Shown: positions 27,500 to 37,990 of the stretch, piece by piece
Position numbering within the stretch: position 1 is the first letter of the stretch
How the letters are laid out: every line of letters starts with the position of its first letter
Position numbers and translations under genes: made by a program
DNA from: Nitrosococcus watsonii C-113
Lineage (GTDB): Bacteria; Pseudomonadota; Gammaproteobacteria; Nitrosococcales; Nitrosococcaceae
DNA length: 64,000 bases
Assembly (NCBI RefSeq): GCF_000143085.1
Contig: NC_014315.1
Span: 1,487,001 to 1,551,000 of the forward strand
Direction of reading: 5' to 3'
Notes under the pieces: model-generated
Databases searched by the model: none
Seen by the model: only the letters and a program-made list of their open reading frames with translations
Told to the model about the DNA's origin: nothing

Positions 27500-29797
27500 A
27501 TGAATCATAGGGGATTGAGAATGGTTACTTTTTTGTTGTCTTTGCGGCGCAATCTCATTAGTTGGCCTGTACTAAAGAGGGTGCGTCGGGTATTACCCCC
27601 TCTCTCGGAGACAGAGCAGCAAGCGCTGCATGCGGGCACGGTAGGTTGGGAGGTCGAGCTTTTTTCCGGTAAACCCAATTGGCAATACCTCCATGATTTA
27701 CCCAAGCCACGGCTTACGGAGGAAGAGCAAGCGTTTCTTGAGGGGCCAACGGAGGAACTTTGCCGGTTGCTCGACGATTGGGAAATTAACCATGAGCGGA
27801 AAGATTTACCCCTAGATGTCTGGCAATTCATTAAAAATAATGGTTTTTGGGGAATGATTATTCCTAAGACCTATGGCGGCTTGGAGTTCTCTGCCTTGGC
27901 TCACTCCTCGGTCATTGCTAAGCTGGCAAGCCGGAGCGTGACGGCCGCCGTGACCGTCATGGTGCCTAATTCACTGGGGCCTTCCGAGCTTTTGTTGCTC
28001 TATGGGACTGAAGCACAACGAAACCATTATCTTCCGCGGCTGGCTCGGGGCGAGGAGCTGCCCTGTTTTGCCATGACGGGGCCTACGGCCGGTTCCGATG
28101 CCGCTTCCATGCCTGATTCGGGCGTGGTGTGCCATGGCGAATATCAGGGCAAGCGTACCCTGGGCATGCGGGTCTCCTGGAATAAACGTTATATTACTTT
28201 AGGTCCTGTTGCCACCCTATTGGGGTTGGCGTTCCATCTCTATGATCCAGATCACTTGCTAGGTGAGCAAGAAGATATTGGTATTACCCTGGCTCTGGTG
28301 CCCACGGCAACCTCAGGGGTTCAAATAGGACGGCGCCATTATCCTTCTTATCAAGCTTTTCAGAATGGTCCCACCACCGGCGAGGAAGTATTCATGCCCC
28401 TGGAATGGATTATTGGCGGCCAGGAGCGGGCAGGCCAAGGGTGGCAGATGCTGATGGAATGTCTGGGGGTTGGGCGTTCCGTATCTTTGCCATCCCTGAG
28501 CACCGGCGCCGCCAAATTATGCGCCCGCACCACGGGAGCCTACGCGCGGGTGCGAACACAATTCCGCCTGCCCATTGGCAAGTTCGAGGGGGTAGAGGAG
28601 GTGTTAACTCGCATTGCCGGCAATGCCTACTTACTCGACGCCCTTCGGACGACCACTGCCGCGGCGGTGGATCAAGGGGACAAGCCCTCTACGCTTTCCG
28701 CTATTGCCAAATACCATTCCACCACGCGTATGCGGGAGACGATTAATGACGCCATGGATGTCCATGGTGGCAAAGCCATTTGCGAAGGACCGAGTAACTA
28801 TCTGGCCAACAGCTATCATGCTATTCCGGTCTCTATTACCGTGGAAGGCGCGAATATTCTTACTCGCGGTATGATTATTTTTGGCCAGGGCGCCATTCGC
28901 TGCCATCCTTATCTGCTCAAGGAAATGCAGGCGGCGCAAAACCCGGATGAAAAGGAAGGATTAGTCGCCTTTGATCAGGCCCTGTTTGGTCATATCGGTT
29001 TTTTGCTGCGTAATTTTGGCCGCTCCTGGTGGTATAACCTGAGTGGGGGGCGGTGGTCTCCCGCCCCGGAAGCAGGCGTGGTGGCTGACTATTATCGGCA
29101 GTTGGGGCGCATGAGCGCCTCGTTTGCATTGGTAGCAGATCTCACCTCGCTGATTTTGGGGGGAGAATTAAAGCGGCGGGAAAAATTATCGGCCCGCTTG
29201 GGAGACTGTCTGAGCCATCTGTATTTGTTGAGCTGCCTTCTGAAGCGTTTTAAGGATGAGGAACAACCTGAACAGGATTTTCCCTTGCTGCATTGGTGTA
29301 GTCAGCGAGAGCTATACCTTATTCAGCAAACATTCGATGAGATTCTTGCCAACTATCCTTCCCGCCCTGTAGGTGGGTTATTACGGTGGGTTTTATTTCC
29401 CTGGGGCAGGCGGTTTGGAAAACCCTCGGATGATGTGGGGCGGCAGTGCGCAGAGCTATTATTGTCGCCTTCGAGCAGCCGAGATCGGCTGACGGCGGGA
29501 GTTTTTATGGGCAGTAGTGAAAAAGATCCCCTTGCCCGTTTGGAGGAGGCTTTTAAAATGGTCATTGCGGCTGATGAAACGAGCAAAAAGTTGCGCCGGG
29601 CAGCCAAGGACAGAGGGCTTAATAGCCTTTCCCTGGAAGAAGCCGTTAGCGGAGGAGTGATTTCAGAGGCGGAAGCGAAGGTTGCTGAGAAGGCGGAGAA
29701 ACTCACCTGGGAAATCATTACTGTCGATGATTTTGCCCCGGAAGATCTCAGCGGGGAGCAGGCGTTGGGGCGCGAGCAAATTCTTTCCGGAGGATAA
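27500..29797 (+). CDS. fadE: FadE-type acyl-CoA dehydrogenase
   Basis: FAD enzyme for the first beta-oxidation step. PRLTEEEQAFLEGPTEELCR, MIIPKTYGGLEFSALAHSSV, VPNSLGPSELLLLYGTEAQ and MRVSWNKRYITLGPVATLLG follow the E. coli FadE pattern closely. EGANILTRGMIIFGQGAIRC is the active-site region, followed by the long FadE C-terminal helical domain. At 765 residues it is shorter than the E. coli protein because the N-terminal membrane segments are missing. ATG 27521 (MVTFLLSLRRN) has a better ribosome site (AGGGG) and is an alternative start. fadI and fadJ follow, so this is a whole anaerobic-type beta-oxidation set. Confidence 0.92.
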   Translation: MNHRGLRMVTFLLSLRRNLISWPVLKRVRRVLPPLSETEQQALHAGTVGWEVELFSGKPNWQYLHDLPKPRLTEEEQAFLEGPTEELCRLLDDWEINHERKDLPLDVWQFIKNNGFWGMIIPKTYGGLEFSALAHSSVIAKLASRSVTAAVTVMVPNSLGPSELLLLYGTEAQRNHYLPRLARGEELPCFAMTGPTAGSDAASMPDSGVVCHGEYQGKRTLGMRVSWNKRYITLGPVATLLGLAFHLYDPDHLLGEQEDIGITLALVPTATSGVQIGRRHYPSYQAFQNGPTTGEEVFMPLEWIIGGQERAGQGWQMLMECLGVGRSVSLPSLSTGAAKLCARTTGAYARVRTQFRLPIGKFEGVEEVLTRIAGNAYLLDALRTTTAAAVDQGDKPSTLSAIAKYHSTTRMRETINDAMDVHGGKAICEGPSNYLANSYHAIPVSITVEGANILTRGMIIFGQGAIRCHPYLLKEMQAAQNPDEKEGLVAFDQALFGHIGFLLRNFGRSWWYNLSGGRWSPAPEAGVVADYYRQLGRMSASFALVADLTSLILGGELKRREKLSARLGDCLSHLYLLSCLLKRFKDEEQPEQDFPLLHWCSQRELYLIQQTFDEILANYPSRPVGGLLRWVLFPWGRRFGKPSDDVGRQCAELLLSPSSSRDRLTAGVFMGSSEKDPLARLEEAFKMVIAADETSKKLRRAAKDRGLNSLSLEEAVSGGVISEAEAKVAEKAEKLTWEIITVDDFAPEDLSGEQALGREQILSGG

Positions 29798-29879
29798 AGA
29801 AAGTTTGCCCTGATCTTGCATTTGCCGCCATACCTTCTAAGGTTGCTTGTATATATCTTTAATGGATGGGATCCGCTGA

Positions 29880-31172
29880 ATGAACAAGAGTAGGCAAGCG
29901 GTAATTGTGGCGGGGCTGCGTACGCCCTTTGCCAAGCGGCGAACGGCGCTGAAGCATTTCTCTCCCCTGGATCTGGGAAAGCTGGTGTGCGGGGAGCTTT
30001 TGGAACGGGTGGATATTGATCCCAAAACGGTGGAGCAAGTGGTGTTTGGTCAAGTCATTCCGTCCCTGCAAGCCCCGAATGTCGCCCGGGAGATTGTTTT
30101 GGGGCTGGGGATGCCCGCGGAAATTCCCGCCTATACCGTCTCCAAAGCCTGCATCACCAGCTACCAAACCACGGTCAATGTATTGGAGGCCATCCAGGAA
30201 GGGGCCATCATGTGTGGAATTGCCGGTGGCACGGAGAGCGCGAGCGATGTCCCTATCGCGGTATCCAAACCTCTCCAGGAGGCCCTGCACGAGGCCGCCG
30301 GCGCCAAAACCTTGGTCCAGCGTCTGCTGGCCTTTAAGAACCTCTCGCCTCGTGACCTGTTGCCCCGTCCGCCCGCGATTGCGGAACCTACCACGGGGGA
30401 AACCATGGGAGAGGCGGGGGAGCGGATGGCCAAGGAGAACGGTATCTCCCGGCAAGCCCAGGATGAGTTTGCTCGTCGCAGCCATCAGCGGGCGGCCCGA
30501 GCTTGGCGAGAAGGAAGATTTTCCGATGAAGTGATGGCCGTGCCCATTCCTCCTCAATTCACGGCTACCTTGGAGGAGGATAACCTGCTGCGGCCGGAGT
30601 CCGATTTGGCCGATTACGCCAAACTGAAACCCGTTTTTGATCGGAAATACGGCTCTGTCACAGCCGGGAATAGCTCTCCTTTAACCGATGGGGCCAGCGC
30701 CCTGTTGTTAATGAACGAGGCCAAGGCGGAGGCTTTGGGAATGCCTATTTTGGGAAGAATTCGCAGCTATGCCTTTGCAGCCCTGGACCCCTTTGATCAA
30801 TTGCTGTTGGGGCCCGCTTATGCGACCCCCATTGCCCTAGAGCGGGCGGGAATGACCTTGGCGGATATGGATGTGATTGATATGCACGAAGCTTTTGCCG
30901 CCACGACCTTATCCACCATTCAAGCCTTTGAATCGGCAACTTTTGCTCGGGAAAAATTAAACCGGAGCCAGCCGATTGGAAAAGTCGATTGGGATAAATT
31001 GAATATCAATGGGGGGTCTATTGCCATGGGCCATCCCTTTGCCGCCACGGGCGCCCGGGAAATCGCCCAGACCCTGGGAGAATTGAAACGCCGCGGTGGC
31101 GGGATTGGCCTGTGTACCGCCTGCGCGGCGGGAGGAATGGGCGCGGCTATGGTGCTGGAGGTATCCCCATGA
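29880..31172 (+). CDS. fadI: Acetyl-CoA acyltransferase FadI (3-ketoacyl-CoA thiolase)
   Basis: Thiolase cleaving 3-ketoacyl-CoA in the last step of beta-oxidation. The acyl-accepting cysteine is in VSKACITSYQ, the histidine in NGGSIAMGHPFAATGAR, and the second catalytic cysteine in GLCTACAAGGMGAAM. APNVAREIVLGLGMP and SLADYAKLKPVFDRKYGSVT match FadI better than FadA. The length of 430 also fits FadI. Its stop overlaps the ATG of fadJ (ATGA), the usual arrangement for translationally coupled subunits of the FadIJ complex. Confidence 0.94.
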   Translation: MNKSRQAVIVAGLRTPFAKRRTALKHFSPLDLGKLVCGELLERVDIDPKTVEQVVFGQVIPSLQAPNVAREIVLGLGMPAEIPAYTVSKACITSYQTTVNVLEAIQEGAIMCGIAGGTESASDVPIAVSKPLQEALHEAAGAKTLVQRLLAFKNLSPRDLLPRPPAIAEPTTGETMGEAGERMAKENGISRQAQDEFARRSHQRAARAWREGRFSDEVMAVPIPPQFTATLEEDNLLRPESDLADYAKLKPVFDRKYGSVTAGNSSPLTDGASALLLMNEAKAEALGMPILGRIRSYAFAALDPFDQLLLGPAYATPIALERAGMTLADMDVIDMHEAFAATTLSTIQAFESATFAREKLNRSQPIGKVDWDKLNINGGSIAMGHPFAATGAREIAQTLGELKRRGGGIGLCTACAAGGMGAAMVLEVSP

Positions 31173-33382
31173 CAAATGGAACGCTTCGCTCGTTGCGCAT
31201 TGAGAGGCGAGAAGGTAACGCCGCCATTATTTGGCTTGATGTGCCTGATGTTTCCGTCAATACCTTGCAGGCGGACTTTGCGCAAGATTTTAACCAAGTG
31301 CTTGCACAATTGTCGGCGGATAAGGAGTTAAAGGTCGTGGTGCTGGCCTCGGCCAAGGAGGATTTTATCGCCGGCGCCGATATCAAGATGTTGACCCAAT
31401 TGCCGGATGCCGAGGCGGCCAGGCAGCTCTCCCGCACCGCCCAAAAAGCGATGGCTCAGTTGGAGGCTTTTCCTCTCCCCGTTGTGGCGGCAATCCATGG
31501 AGTTTGTCTGGGTGGGGGCCTGGAGTTGGCCTTGGCGTGCCGGGGGCGAGTCGCCACCAGCAGCGACCGCACCCGGTTGGGTCAGCCAGAAGTTAAGTTG
31601 GGGGTTATTCCCGGCGTGGGGGGCACCCAGCGGCTACCCCGTCTGGTGGGCTTGGAAGCGGCTCTAAATGTGATATTAACGGGTAAAACCATGTCGGCTT
31701 CTAAAGCCCGCGCTTTGGGCTTGGTTGACGAGGTGGTGCCCCAGCCAGTGCTGTTAGAAGCAGCCTTGGCCCGTGCCCGTGAACTTGCCCGGGAAAACGA
31801 CGATAAATCCGAGGCGAGTCCTTTCCAGTGGTTCGGCCAGCTTCTCAGCAGCGTGTTGAGTTGGCGGCAGCTTAGATCGCTGTTGTTGGAGAAAAATTCC
31901 CTCGGGCGCTCCCTGGTGTTTAACCAGGCCAGGAAAAAGGTGCTTTCCCATACCCATGGCAATCTACCAGCGCCCCTCCAGGCGCTTGAAGCCATCAAGA
32001 CGGGTATGGAACAGGGCCTGGAAGCAGGATTTAAAGCGGAAGTAGAAGCTTTTGGCGATTTAGCCGTGAGTACTAAAGCCCGCAATCTGATGGCGCTGTT
32101 TCTGGCGCAATCAGCGCTGAAAAAAGATTCGGGAACCGATGAAAAGGTAGCGCCCCGAAAAGTGCGTAAAGTGGGCGTTCTGGGGGCGGGACTGATGGGA
32201 AGTGGCGTAGCTTATGTGACCGCCGCGAAAGCGCGCTTGCCGGTGCGCTTGAAAGACGTTAAGCAGGAAGTTTTGCGGCAAGGGCTCCGCGTCCTGTGGA
32301 ATGCCGTCACTGAGCAAGTTAACAAACGGCGCATGACGGCGGGCGAAAAGGACCGGGTGCTTGCTTTGGTCCGTCCCACCACCGAATATACCGGCTTTAA
32401 ACAAGCCGATGTGGTGATCGAGGCGGTAGTGGAGGATCTTGAGGTAAAACAGCAGGTGTTGCGTGAAGTAGAAACCCATGGCAGTCCAGAGATGATATTT
32501 GCATCTAATACTTCCTCTATTCCTATTCATAAAATTGCCGAGGCGAGTGATCGTCCCGAGGCGGTGGTTGGCATGCATTATTTCTCGCCCGTGCCCAAGG
32601 TGCCGCTCCTTGAAGTTATTGTTACCGAGAAGAGTGCGCCGGAAGTGATTGCCACCTGTGTTGCCCTGGGTAAGCAGCAAAATAAAACGGTGATTGTGGT
32701 GCGTGATGGGGCGGGTTTTTATACCACGCGGATATTGGCCCCTTATATCAATGAAGCTACGCATCTTTTAGCTGAGGGAGTCTCCATTCAGGATATTGAT
32801 GAGGCGCTGGTTAATTTTGGCTTCCCCGTGGGGCCTCTCAAGCTTTTGGATGAGGTGGGTATCGATGTGGTTCAAAAGATCGCCCATATCCTGGAGGAAG
32901 CCTTCGGCGGGCGGATGAAGCCGACGTCAGTGCTCGAAAAATTAGTGGATTCCCATCGGTTTGGCAAAAAAAATGGCCAGGGTTTGTACCGTTATCAAAA
33001 ATCGGGTGGAACCTTTAAGGGAAAAGGCAAGCAGGTAGATCCATCCGTTTATCCATTATTAGGCATCAAACCCGATAAAAAACTGGAGGCCAATGAAATT
33101 GCGATGCGCTGCCTCTTGCCGATGCTTAATGAAGCGGTGCATTGTTACCGCGACGGCATATTGCGATCAGCTCGGGATGGCGATGTAGGCGCTGTTTTTG
33201 GGCTGGGTTTCCCGCCTTTTTTAGGGGGACCCTTTCGTTTTATGGATAACCGGGGATCTGGGAAAATTGTCGAGGAACTTACTGGCTACCAAAATCAGCT
33301 CGGGGAACGTTTTACCCCAGATTCTCTCTTGGTTGATATGGCGCGACAGAGAACCAGCTTTTACGGTGAGAAGCCTATTTAA
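31169..33382 (+). CDS. fadJ: FadJ-type enoyl-CoA hydratase / 3-hydroxyacyl-CoA dehydrogenase
   Basis: Bifunctional beta-oxidation subunit, ~737 residues. The N-terminal crotonase domain (residues ~10-200) has DFIAGADIKML for the oxyanion hole, PVVAAIHGVCLGGGLELALAC, and QPEVKLGVIPGVGGTQRLPR with the catalytic glutamate. The central NAD domain begins KVGVLGAGLMGSGVAYVTA. MHYFSPVPKVPLLEVI contains the catalytic histidine, and DGAGFYTTRIL plus a C-terminal helical repeat follow. ATG 31169 has GGAGG seven bases upstream and overlaps the fadI stop. It pairs with FadI to form the trifunctional complex. Confidence 0.94.
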   Translation: MTNGTLRSLRIERREGNAAIIWLDVPDVSVNTLQADFAQDFNQVLAQLSADKELKVVVLASAKEDFIAGADIKMLTQLPDAEAARQLSRTAQKAMAQLEAFPLPVVAAIHGVCLGGGLELALACRGRVATSSDRTRLGQPEVKLGVIPGVGGTQRLPRLVGLEAALNVILTGKTMSASKARALGLVDEVVPQPVLLEAALARARELARENDDKSEASPFQWFGQLLSSVLSWRQLRSLLLEKNSLGRSLVFNQARKKVLSHTHGNLPAPLQALEAIKTGMEQGLEAGFKAEVEAFGDLAVSTKARNLMALFLAQSALKKDSGTDEKVAPRKVRKVGVLGAGLMGSGVAYVTAAKARLPVRLKDVKQEVLRQGLRVLWNAVTEQVNKRRMTAGEKDRVLALVRPTTEYTGFKQADVVIEAVVEDLEVKQQVLREVETHGSPEMIFASNTSSIPIHKIAEASDRPEAVVGMHYFSPVPKVPLLEVIVTEKSAPEVIATCVALGKQQNKTVIVVRDGAGFYTTRILAPYINEATHLLAEGVSIQDIDEALVNFGFPVGPLKLLDEVGIDVVQKIAHILEEAFGGRMKPTSVLEKLVDSHRFGKKNGQGLYRYQKSGGTFKGKGKQVDPSVYPLLGIKPDKKLEANEIAMRCLLPMLNEAVHCYRDGILRSARDGDVGAVFGLGFPPFLGGPFRFMDNRGSGKIVEELTGYQNQLGERFTPDSLLVDMARQRTSFYGEKPI

Positions 33383-33440
33383 TAATTTCCCCTTTTTCGC
33401 ATAGCGCGGCGTTTATTTGTCATTGTTTTTTCTTCATTCT

Positions 33441-33686
33441 TCAGGGAAGGGTTTTCCCGGCGGAGAGGGGATGATGGCTGGCAAGTAGCATTCGCCTATG
33501 AGCGCCCGAGGCAAGGACGGTTACCCAAATGGAGACTACCGCGCCGATAAAGTGGGCAATTAGTAAACCGAAATTTATCAGCAGTATGAAGACATCAAGG
33601 GCGCGCACGATCTTGCTGGGATCGGTAATGGCGATACCGGGGGGTTGAGAAACGGTTTTTGCTACCAGCAGGTATAAACTCGTGCC
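33441..33686 (-). pseudogene. 3' fragment of cytochrome b561-DUF3611 gene, cut by IS1
   Basis: Read on the minus strand from the IS edge at 33686, 81 codons are open to TGA at 33441. The peptide runs GTSLYLLVAKTVSQPPGIA, then ITDPSKIVRALDVFILLI and two hydrophobic helices, matching the C-terminal part of DUF3611 membrane proteins. Its first eight bases GGCACGAG repeat the last eight bases of the 5' fragment at 53182-54101. Joining that fragment to this one after removing one copy gives an uninterrupted 385-codon frame. The fragment has no start of its own. It was separated from its 5' half by an inversion between two IS1 copies. Confidence 0.88.
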
Positions 33687-34559
33687 GGTCGTGTTTTAAA
33701 TTAGGAGAATTTATTAAATTAATGCTAGGCTAAGCCTATCAGCTCATCCAATGAACTCAAAGAAGAAAAAACAGGAGGCTCCGATGGTGCTTCTCCCCGT
33801 GCATTGTCCCTATTGCCAAAGCGATCGAGTAGTCAAAAGGGGAAGGAGTGAGAGCGGAGAGCAGCGTTATTTATGCCAGAATGAAGCCTGCGCCCATCGC
33901 TCCTTTCGCTTGGATTATGTGTATAAGGGTCGTTTGCCACAAGTCAAGCAGCAGATTATCGAGATGACGCTGAACGGGAGTGGGATACGAGATACGGCGC
34001 GGGTTTTAGAGATCAGTCCCCACACGGTGCTCAAGGAGCTAAAAAAAAAGAGTCCCGTCTTGAGTCGGTCAACCCCGCGCTGTTGAAGCGTTTGCCTGCA
34101 GAGCAGGTAGAAGTGCAGGTGTTGCGGGTTGAGGAAGCGGAAGTCGATGAAATGTGGAGTTTTGTGGGAAAGAAAACTAACCCACGCTGGTTGTGGCATG
34201 CCATCGATCATCGCAGTGGGCAGGTGCTGGCCTACGTTTTGGGAACCCATCAAGATACCGTCTTTTTGAAACTCAAAAGACTTCTTGAACCTTTTGGAAT
34301 CACCCATTTTTATACCGATGACTGGGGCACGTATCAGCGCCATCTGGACAGTAAGAGACACCACATCGGCAAACAACATACCCAAAAAATAGAAAGAAAA
34401 CATCTCACCTTGCGCACCCGCATTAAACGATTGGCACGCAAAACGATCTGCTTTTCCAAAACACGCCAAATGCATGATATTGTCATTGGGCTTTTTATTA
34501 ATCGATATGAATTTGGTGTGCAAGTGTAAACTTGGAACCTCCAGATCTGGAACACTACC
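33687..34559 (+). mobile_element. IS1-family element, copy A (873 bp)
   Basis: Imperfect terminal inverted repeats: the left end starts GGTCGTGTT, and the right end read inward starts GGTAGTGTT, the usual IS1-family GGTnnTGTT type. It encodes an InsA/InsB' transposase on the plus strand. Copy B at 54102-54974 is the same length, encodes identical proteins and lies in the opposite orientation. The bases outside copy A do not match each other (CTCGTGCC left, AAAATCTCC right). They match the outer flanks of copy B in reverse complement, showing that the two elements exchanged flanks. Confidence 0.92.
33751..34529 (+). CDS. IS1-family transposase InsAB' (frameshifted), copy A
   Basis: Two overlapping frames. 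InsA (33751-34086, 111 residues) has a CPYCQSDRV...[11 protein letters not shown] zinc ribbon and a helix-turn-helix. InsB (to 34529) carries the DDE catalytic domain: [11 protein letters not shown], the second aspartate in [11 protein letters not shown], and the glutamate in [12 protein letters not shown] run of nine A at 34041-34049 precedes the overlap. A -1 slip there fuses the frames as [19 protein letters not shown], the programmed frameshift known for IS1. Both copies in the window are intact by this reading, so each could still make transposase. Confidence 0.9.
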
Positions 34560-34660
34560 AAAATCTCCTTGTTACTGTACAAGGCGTGAATCATGAGGTT
34601 GAGTAACTGCTTAACCTCCGTTTGAAAGCCCAGCGTTTCCTTATGGCTTACAACAGTCAT
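34560..34660 (-). pseudogene. htpG: 5' fragment of htpG (Hsp90), cut by IS1
   Basis: ATG 34660 opens [20 protein letters not shown], then 13 further residues to KEI, the conserved HtpG N terminus, and reaches the IS edge at 34560. Upstream GGAGGAG is its ribosome site. The nine bases at the break (GGAGATTTT on this strand) are repeated at 54975-54983, where htpG resumes as [16 protein letters not shown]. 101 bases here plus 1804 bases from 54984 on give exactly 635 codons including stop, so the ancestral gene was intact and 634 residues long. Here the frame now runs into IS1 antisense sequence and stops at 34334 after about 76 foreign residues. Confidence 0.93.
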
Positions 34661-34713
34661 AGTATTGGGATCTCCTCCATATGATGTAAACTGAGTGAAT
34701 ACCAATCAGTCTA

Positions 34714-34742
34714 CATAAGGGCAACTCTCATAGAATCAAGGG
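34714..34742 (-). promoter_or_regulatory. Possible heat-shock (sigma-32) promoter of htpG
   Basis: On the minus strand CCCTTGATTC and, 12-13 bases on, GCCCTTATG resemble the CTTGAAA / CCCCAT sigma-32 boxes. They lie about 55 bases before the htpG ATG. This is the expected control for htpG but is judged by eye. After the inversion it drives only the 33-codon remnant and then antisense into IS1 copy A. Confidence 0.4.
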
Positions 34743-34776
34743 CTAAATTTAAAACAGACCTTATGCTTGAATGTGA

Positions 34777-36462
<1,686 letters not shown>

Positions 36463-36488
36463 GCTTAATTCCAAGAAGAAAGCATCCC

Positions 36489-37088
36489 ATGGCCCTTCCT
36501 TCTCCTGCCCTGCCAACCCTCGTACTCGCCTCCAGTTCCCCTTACCGAGCAGAACTGTTAGCGCGTCTGAGACTGCCTTTTGAAAGCCACGCTCCCGATA
36601 TTGATGAAACCCCGCTACCCCAGGAGCAACCCGAAGAATTAGCTGCCCGTCTCGCGGAGACAAAAGCACAGATTGTAGGCGCTAAAACTTCTAATGCCTT
36701 GGTCATTGGTTCCGATCAGGTAGCGGTTCTGGAACAGCAAATGCTGGGAAAGCCAAAAACCCATGAACGGGCTTTACAACAATTGCAGGCCGCTTCGGGT
36801 CGAACAGTATTTTTTTATACCGGGCTTTGTCTCCTTAATACCGTTACTGGTGCAAGCAAAACCGTTGTCGAACCCTTCCAGGTCCGATTTCGTCAGCTCA
36901 CGGAGCAGCAAATAGACACCTACCTTCAACGGGAGCAACCTTATCAGTGCGCTGGTAGTTTCCGCTCCGAAGGATTAGGAATCGCCCTCATTCAACATCT
37001 CCAAGGGAACGATCCCAATGCCTTGGTTGGCCTCCCCCTTATTCGTTTAACCGAATTGCTGGAACAAGCCGGCTATCCAGTTTTATAA
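36489..37088 (+). CDS. Maf-family nucleoside triphosphate pyrophosphatase (YceF type)
   Basis: House-cleaning pyrophosphatase acting on modified or non-canonical nucleotides. LVLASSSPYRAELLARLRLPF is the Maf signature, and DIDETPLPQEQPEELAARLA follows. ALVIGSDQVAVLEQQMLGKP matches the SDQV motif of the m7GTP-hydrolysing YceF subgroup rather than the SDTxV of dTTPases. CAGSFRSEGLGIAL holds further substrate contacts. Length 199 is usual. It starts 26 bases after pgm and converges on ksgA. Confidence 0.9.
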   Translation: MALPSPALPTLVLASSSPYRAELLARLRLPFESHAPDIDETPLPQEQPEELAARLAETKAQIVGAKTSNALVIGSDQVAVLEQQMLGKPKTHERALQQLQAASGRTVFFYTGLCLLNTVTGASKTVVEPFQVRFRQLTEQQIDTYLQREQPYQCAGSFRSEGLGIALIQHLQGNDPNALVGLPLIRLTELLEQAGYPVL

Positions 37089-37103
37089 CCTTAACCTTCT
37101 GCG

Positions 37104-37898
37104 CTATTGGGCCTGCAGCCAATAGCGGGTCAAAGCAAGGTAATGCTCCAAGCTAACCGTCTCTGGCCGTTGCCGAGGATCAATCCCGAGGGCTATAAGC
37201 TCTGCTGAACTCAATAGACCTTTGAGCGCATTCGCCAAAGTCTTGCGGCGTTGGGAAAAGGCTTGGGAAACTACTCGATTGAGGGCCTCATGGGATATGT
37301 TTGGCGCTAGGGAAGGTTGATGGGGTCTCAACCGCACCACCATCGAATCCACTTTCGGCGGCGGTACAAAAGCGCCAGATTTGACCGTAAATAAAGGCTC
37401 AACTTCACAATAAAATTGCACCATTACACTCAAACGACCGTAATCCTTACCTCCAGGTTTGGCGGCCAGCCGGGTAACCACTTCCCGTTGCAGCATAAAA
37501 TGCATATCTTCCAGAATACCCACCTGGCCTAGCAAATGAAACAATAGGGGTGTGGAGATATTATAGGGTAAATTACCAACTACCCGCAGTCGCCGATTGT
37601 CATGGGCAAGCGTACGAAAATCAAAGGTTAAGCTGTCCACATTGTGCAGACGCAAATTCCCTTCCGAGGCGCATCTTTCGATCAGGTAAGCGGCCAAATC
37701 TCGATCTAACTCAATCGCCTCAAGCTGCCCAAGACAATGCAGCAGAGGAAGAGTTAAAGCTCCCTGACCAGGGCCAATTTCCACCATTAAATCCCCCAGC
37801 TTAGGCTTAATTGCCCTAATTAGGCGCTCAATGACTTGTTGATCGTGGAGGAAATGCTGTCCAAATCGCTTGCGTGCTCGATGGCCCAGGAGATTCAT
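37104..37898 (-). CDS. ksgA: 16S rRNA dimethyladenosine transferase KsgA (RsmA)
   Basis: Dimethylates A1518 and A1519 of 16S rRNA using SAM late in 30S assembly. HRARKRFGQHFLHDQQVIERL starts the protein. VEIGPGQGALTLPLL binds SAM, VVGNLPYNISTPLLFHLL contains the NLPY catalytic motif, and GAFVPPPKVDSMVVRL follows. Length 264 is standard. The usual upstream neighbour pdxA is present but separated by an IS605-group remnant whose edge abuts the ATG. The bases just before the ATG (GCCGCAATTTTT) contain no ribosome-binding site; the nearest AAGGAGG is over 20 bases away inside the element. Expression may therefore be weakened or depend on the element. Confidence 0.95.
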   Translation of the reverse strand: MNLLGHRARKRFGQHFLHDQQVIERLIRAIKPKLGDLMVEIGPGQGALTLPLLHCLGQLEAIELDRDLAAYLIERCASEGNLRLHNVDSLTFDFRTLAHDNRRLRVVGNLPYNISTPLLFHLLGQVGILEDMHFMLQREVVTRLAAKPGGKDYGRLSVMVQFYCEVEPLFTVKSGAFVPPPKVDSMVVRLRPHQPSLAPNISHEALNRVVSQAFSQRRKTLANALKGLLSSAELIALGIDPRQRPETVSLEHYLALTRYWLQAQ

Positions 37899-37990
37899 AA
37901 AAATTGCGGCTGGAGACCGCCTCCTTTAGGGGGCTTCGGGGTGCCGTCTCTTGATTGATTGACTGACAAGAATATTCTATATTTGAGAGT

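Noticed and set aside
34138-34523. Long antisense frames within the IS1 copies (up to 202 codons, also at 54138-54746).
   Set aside because: They mirror the transposase codons on the opposite strand and are identical in both copies because the elements are identical.
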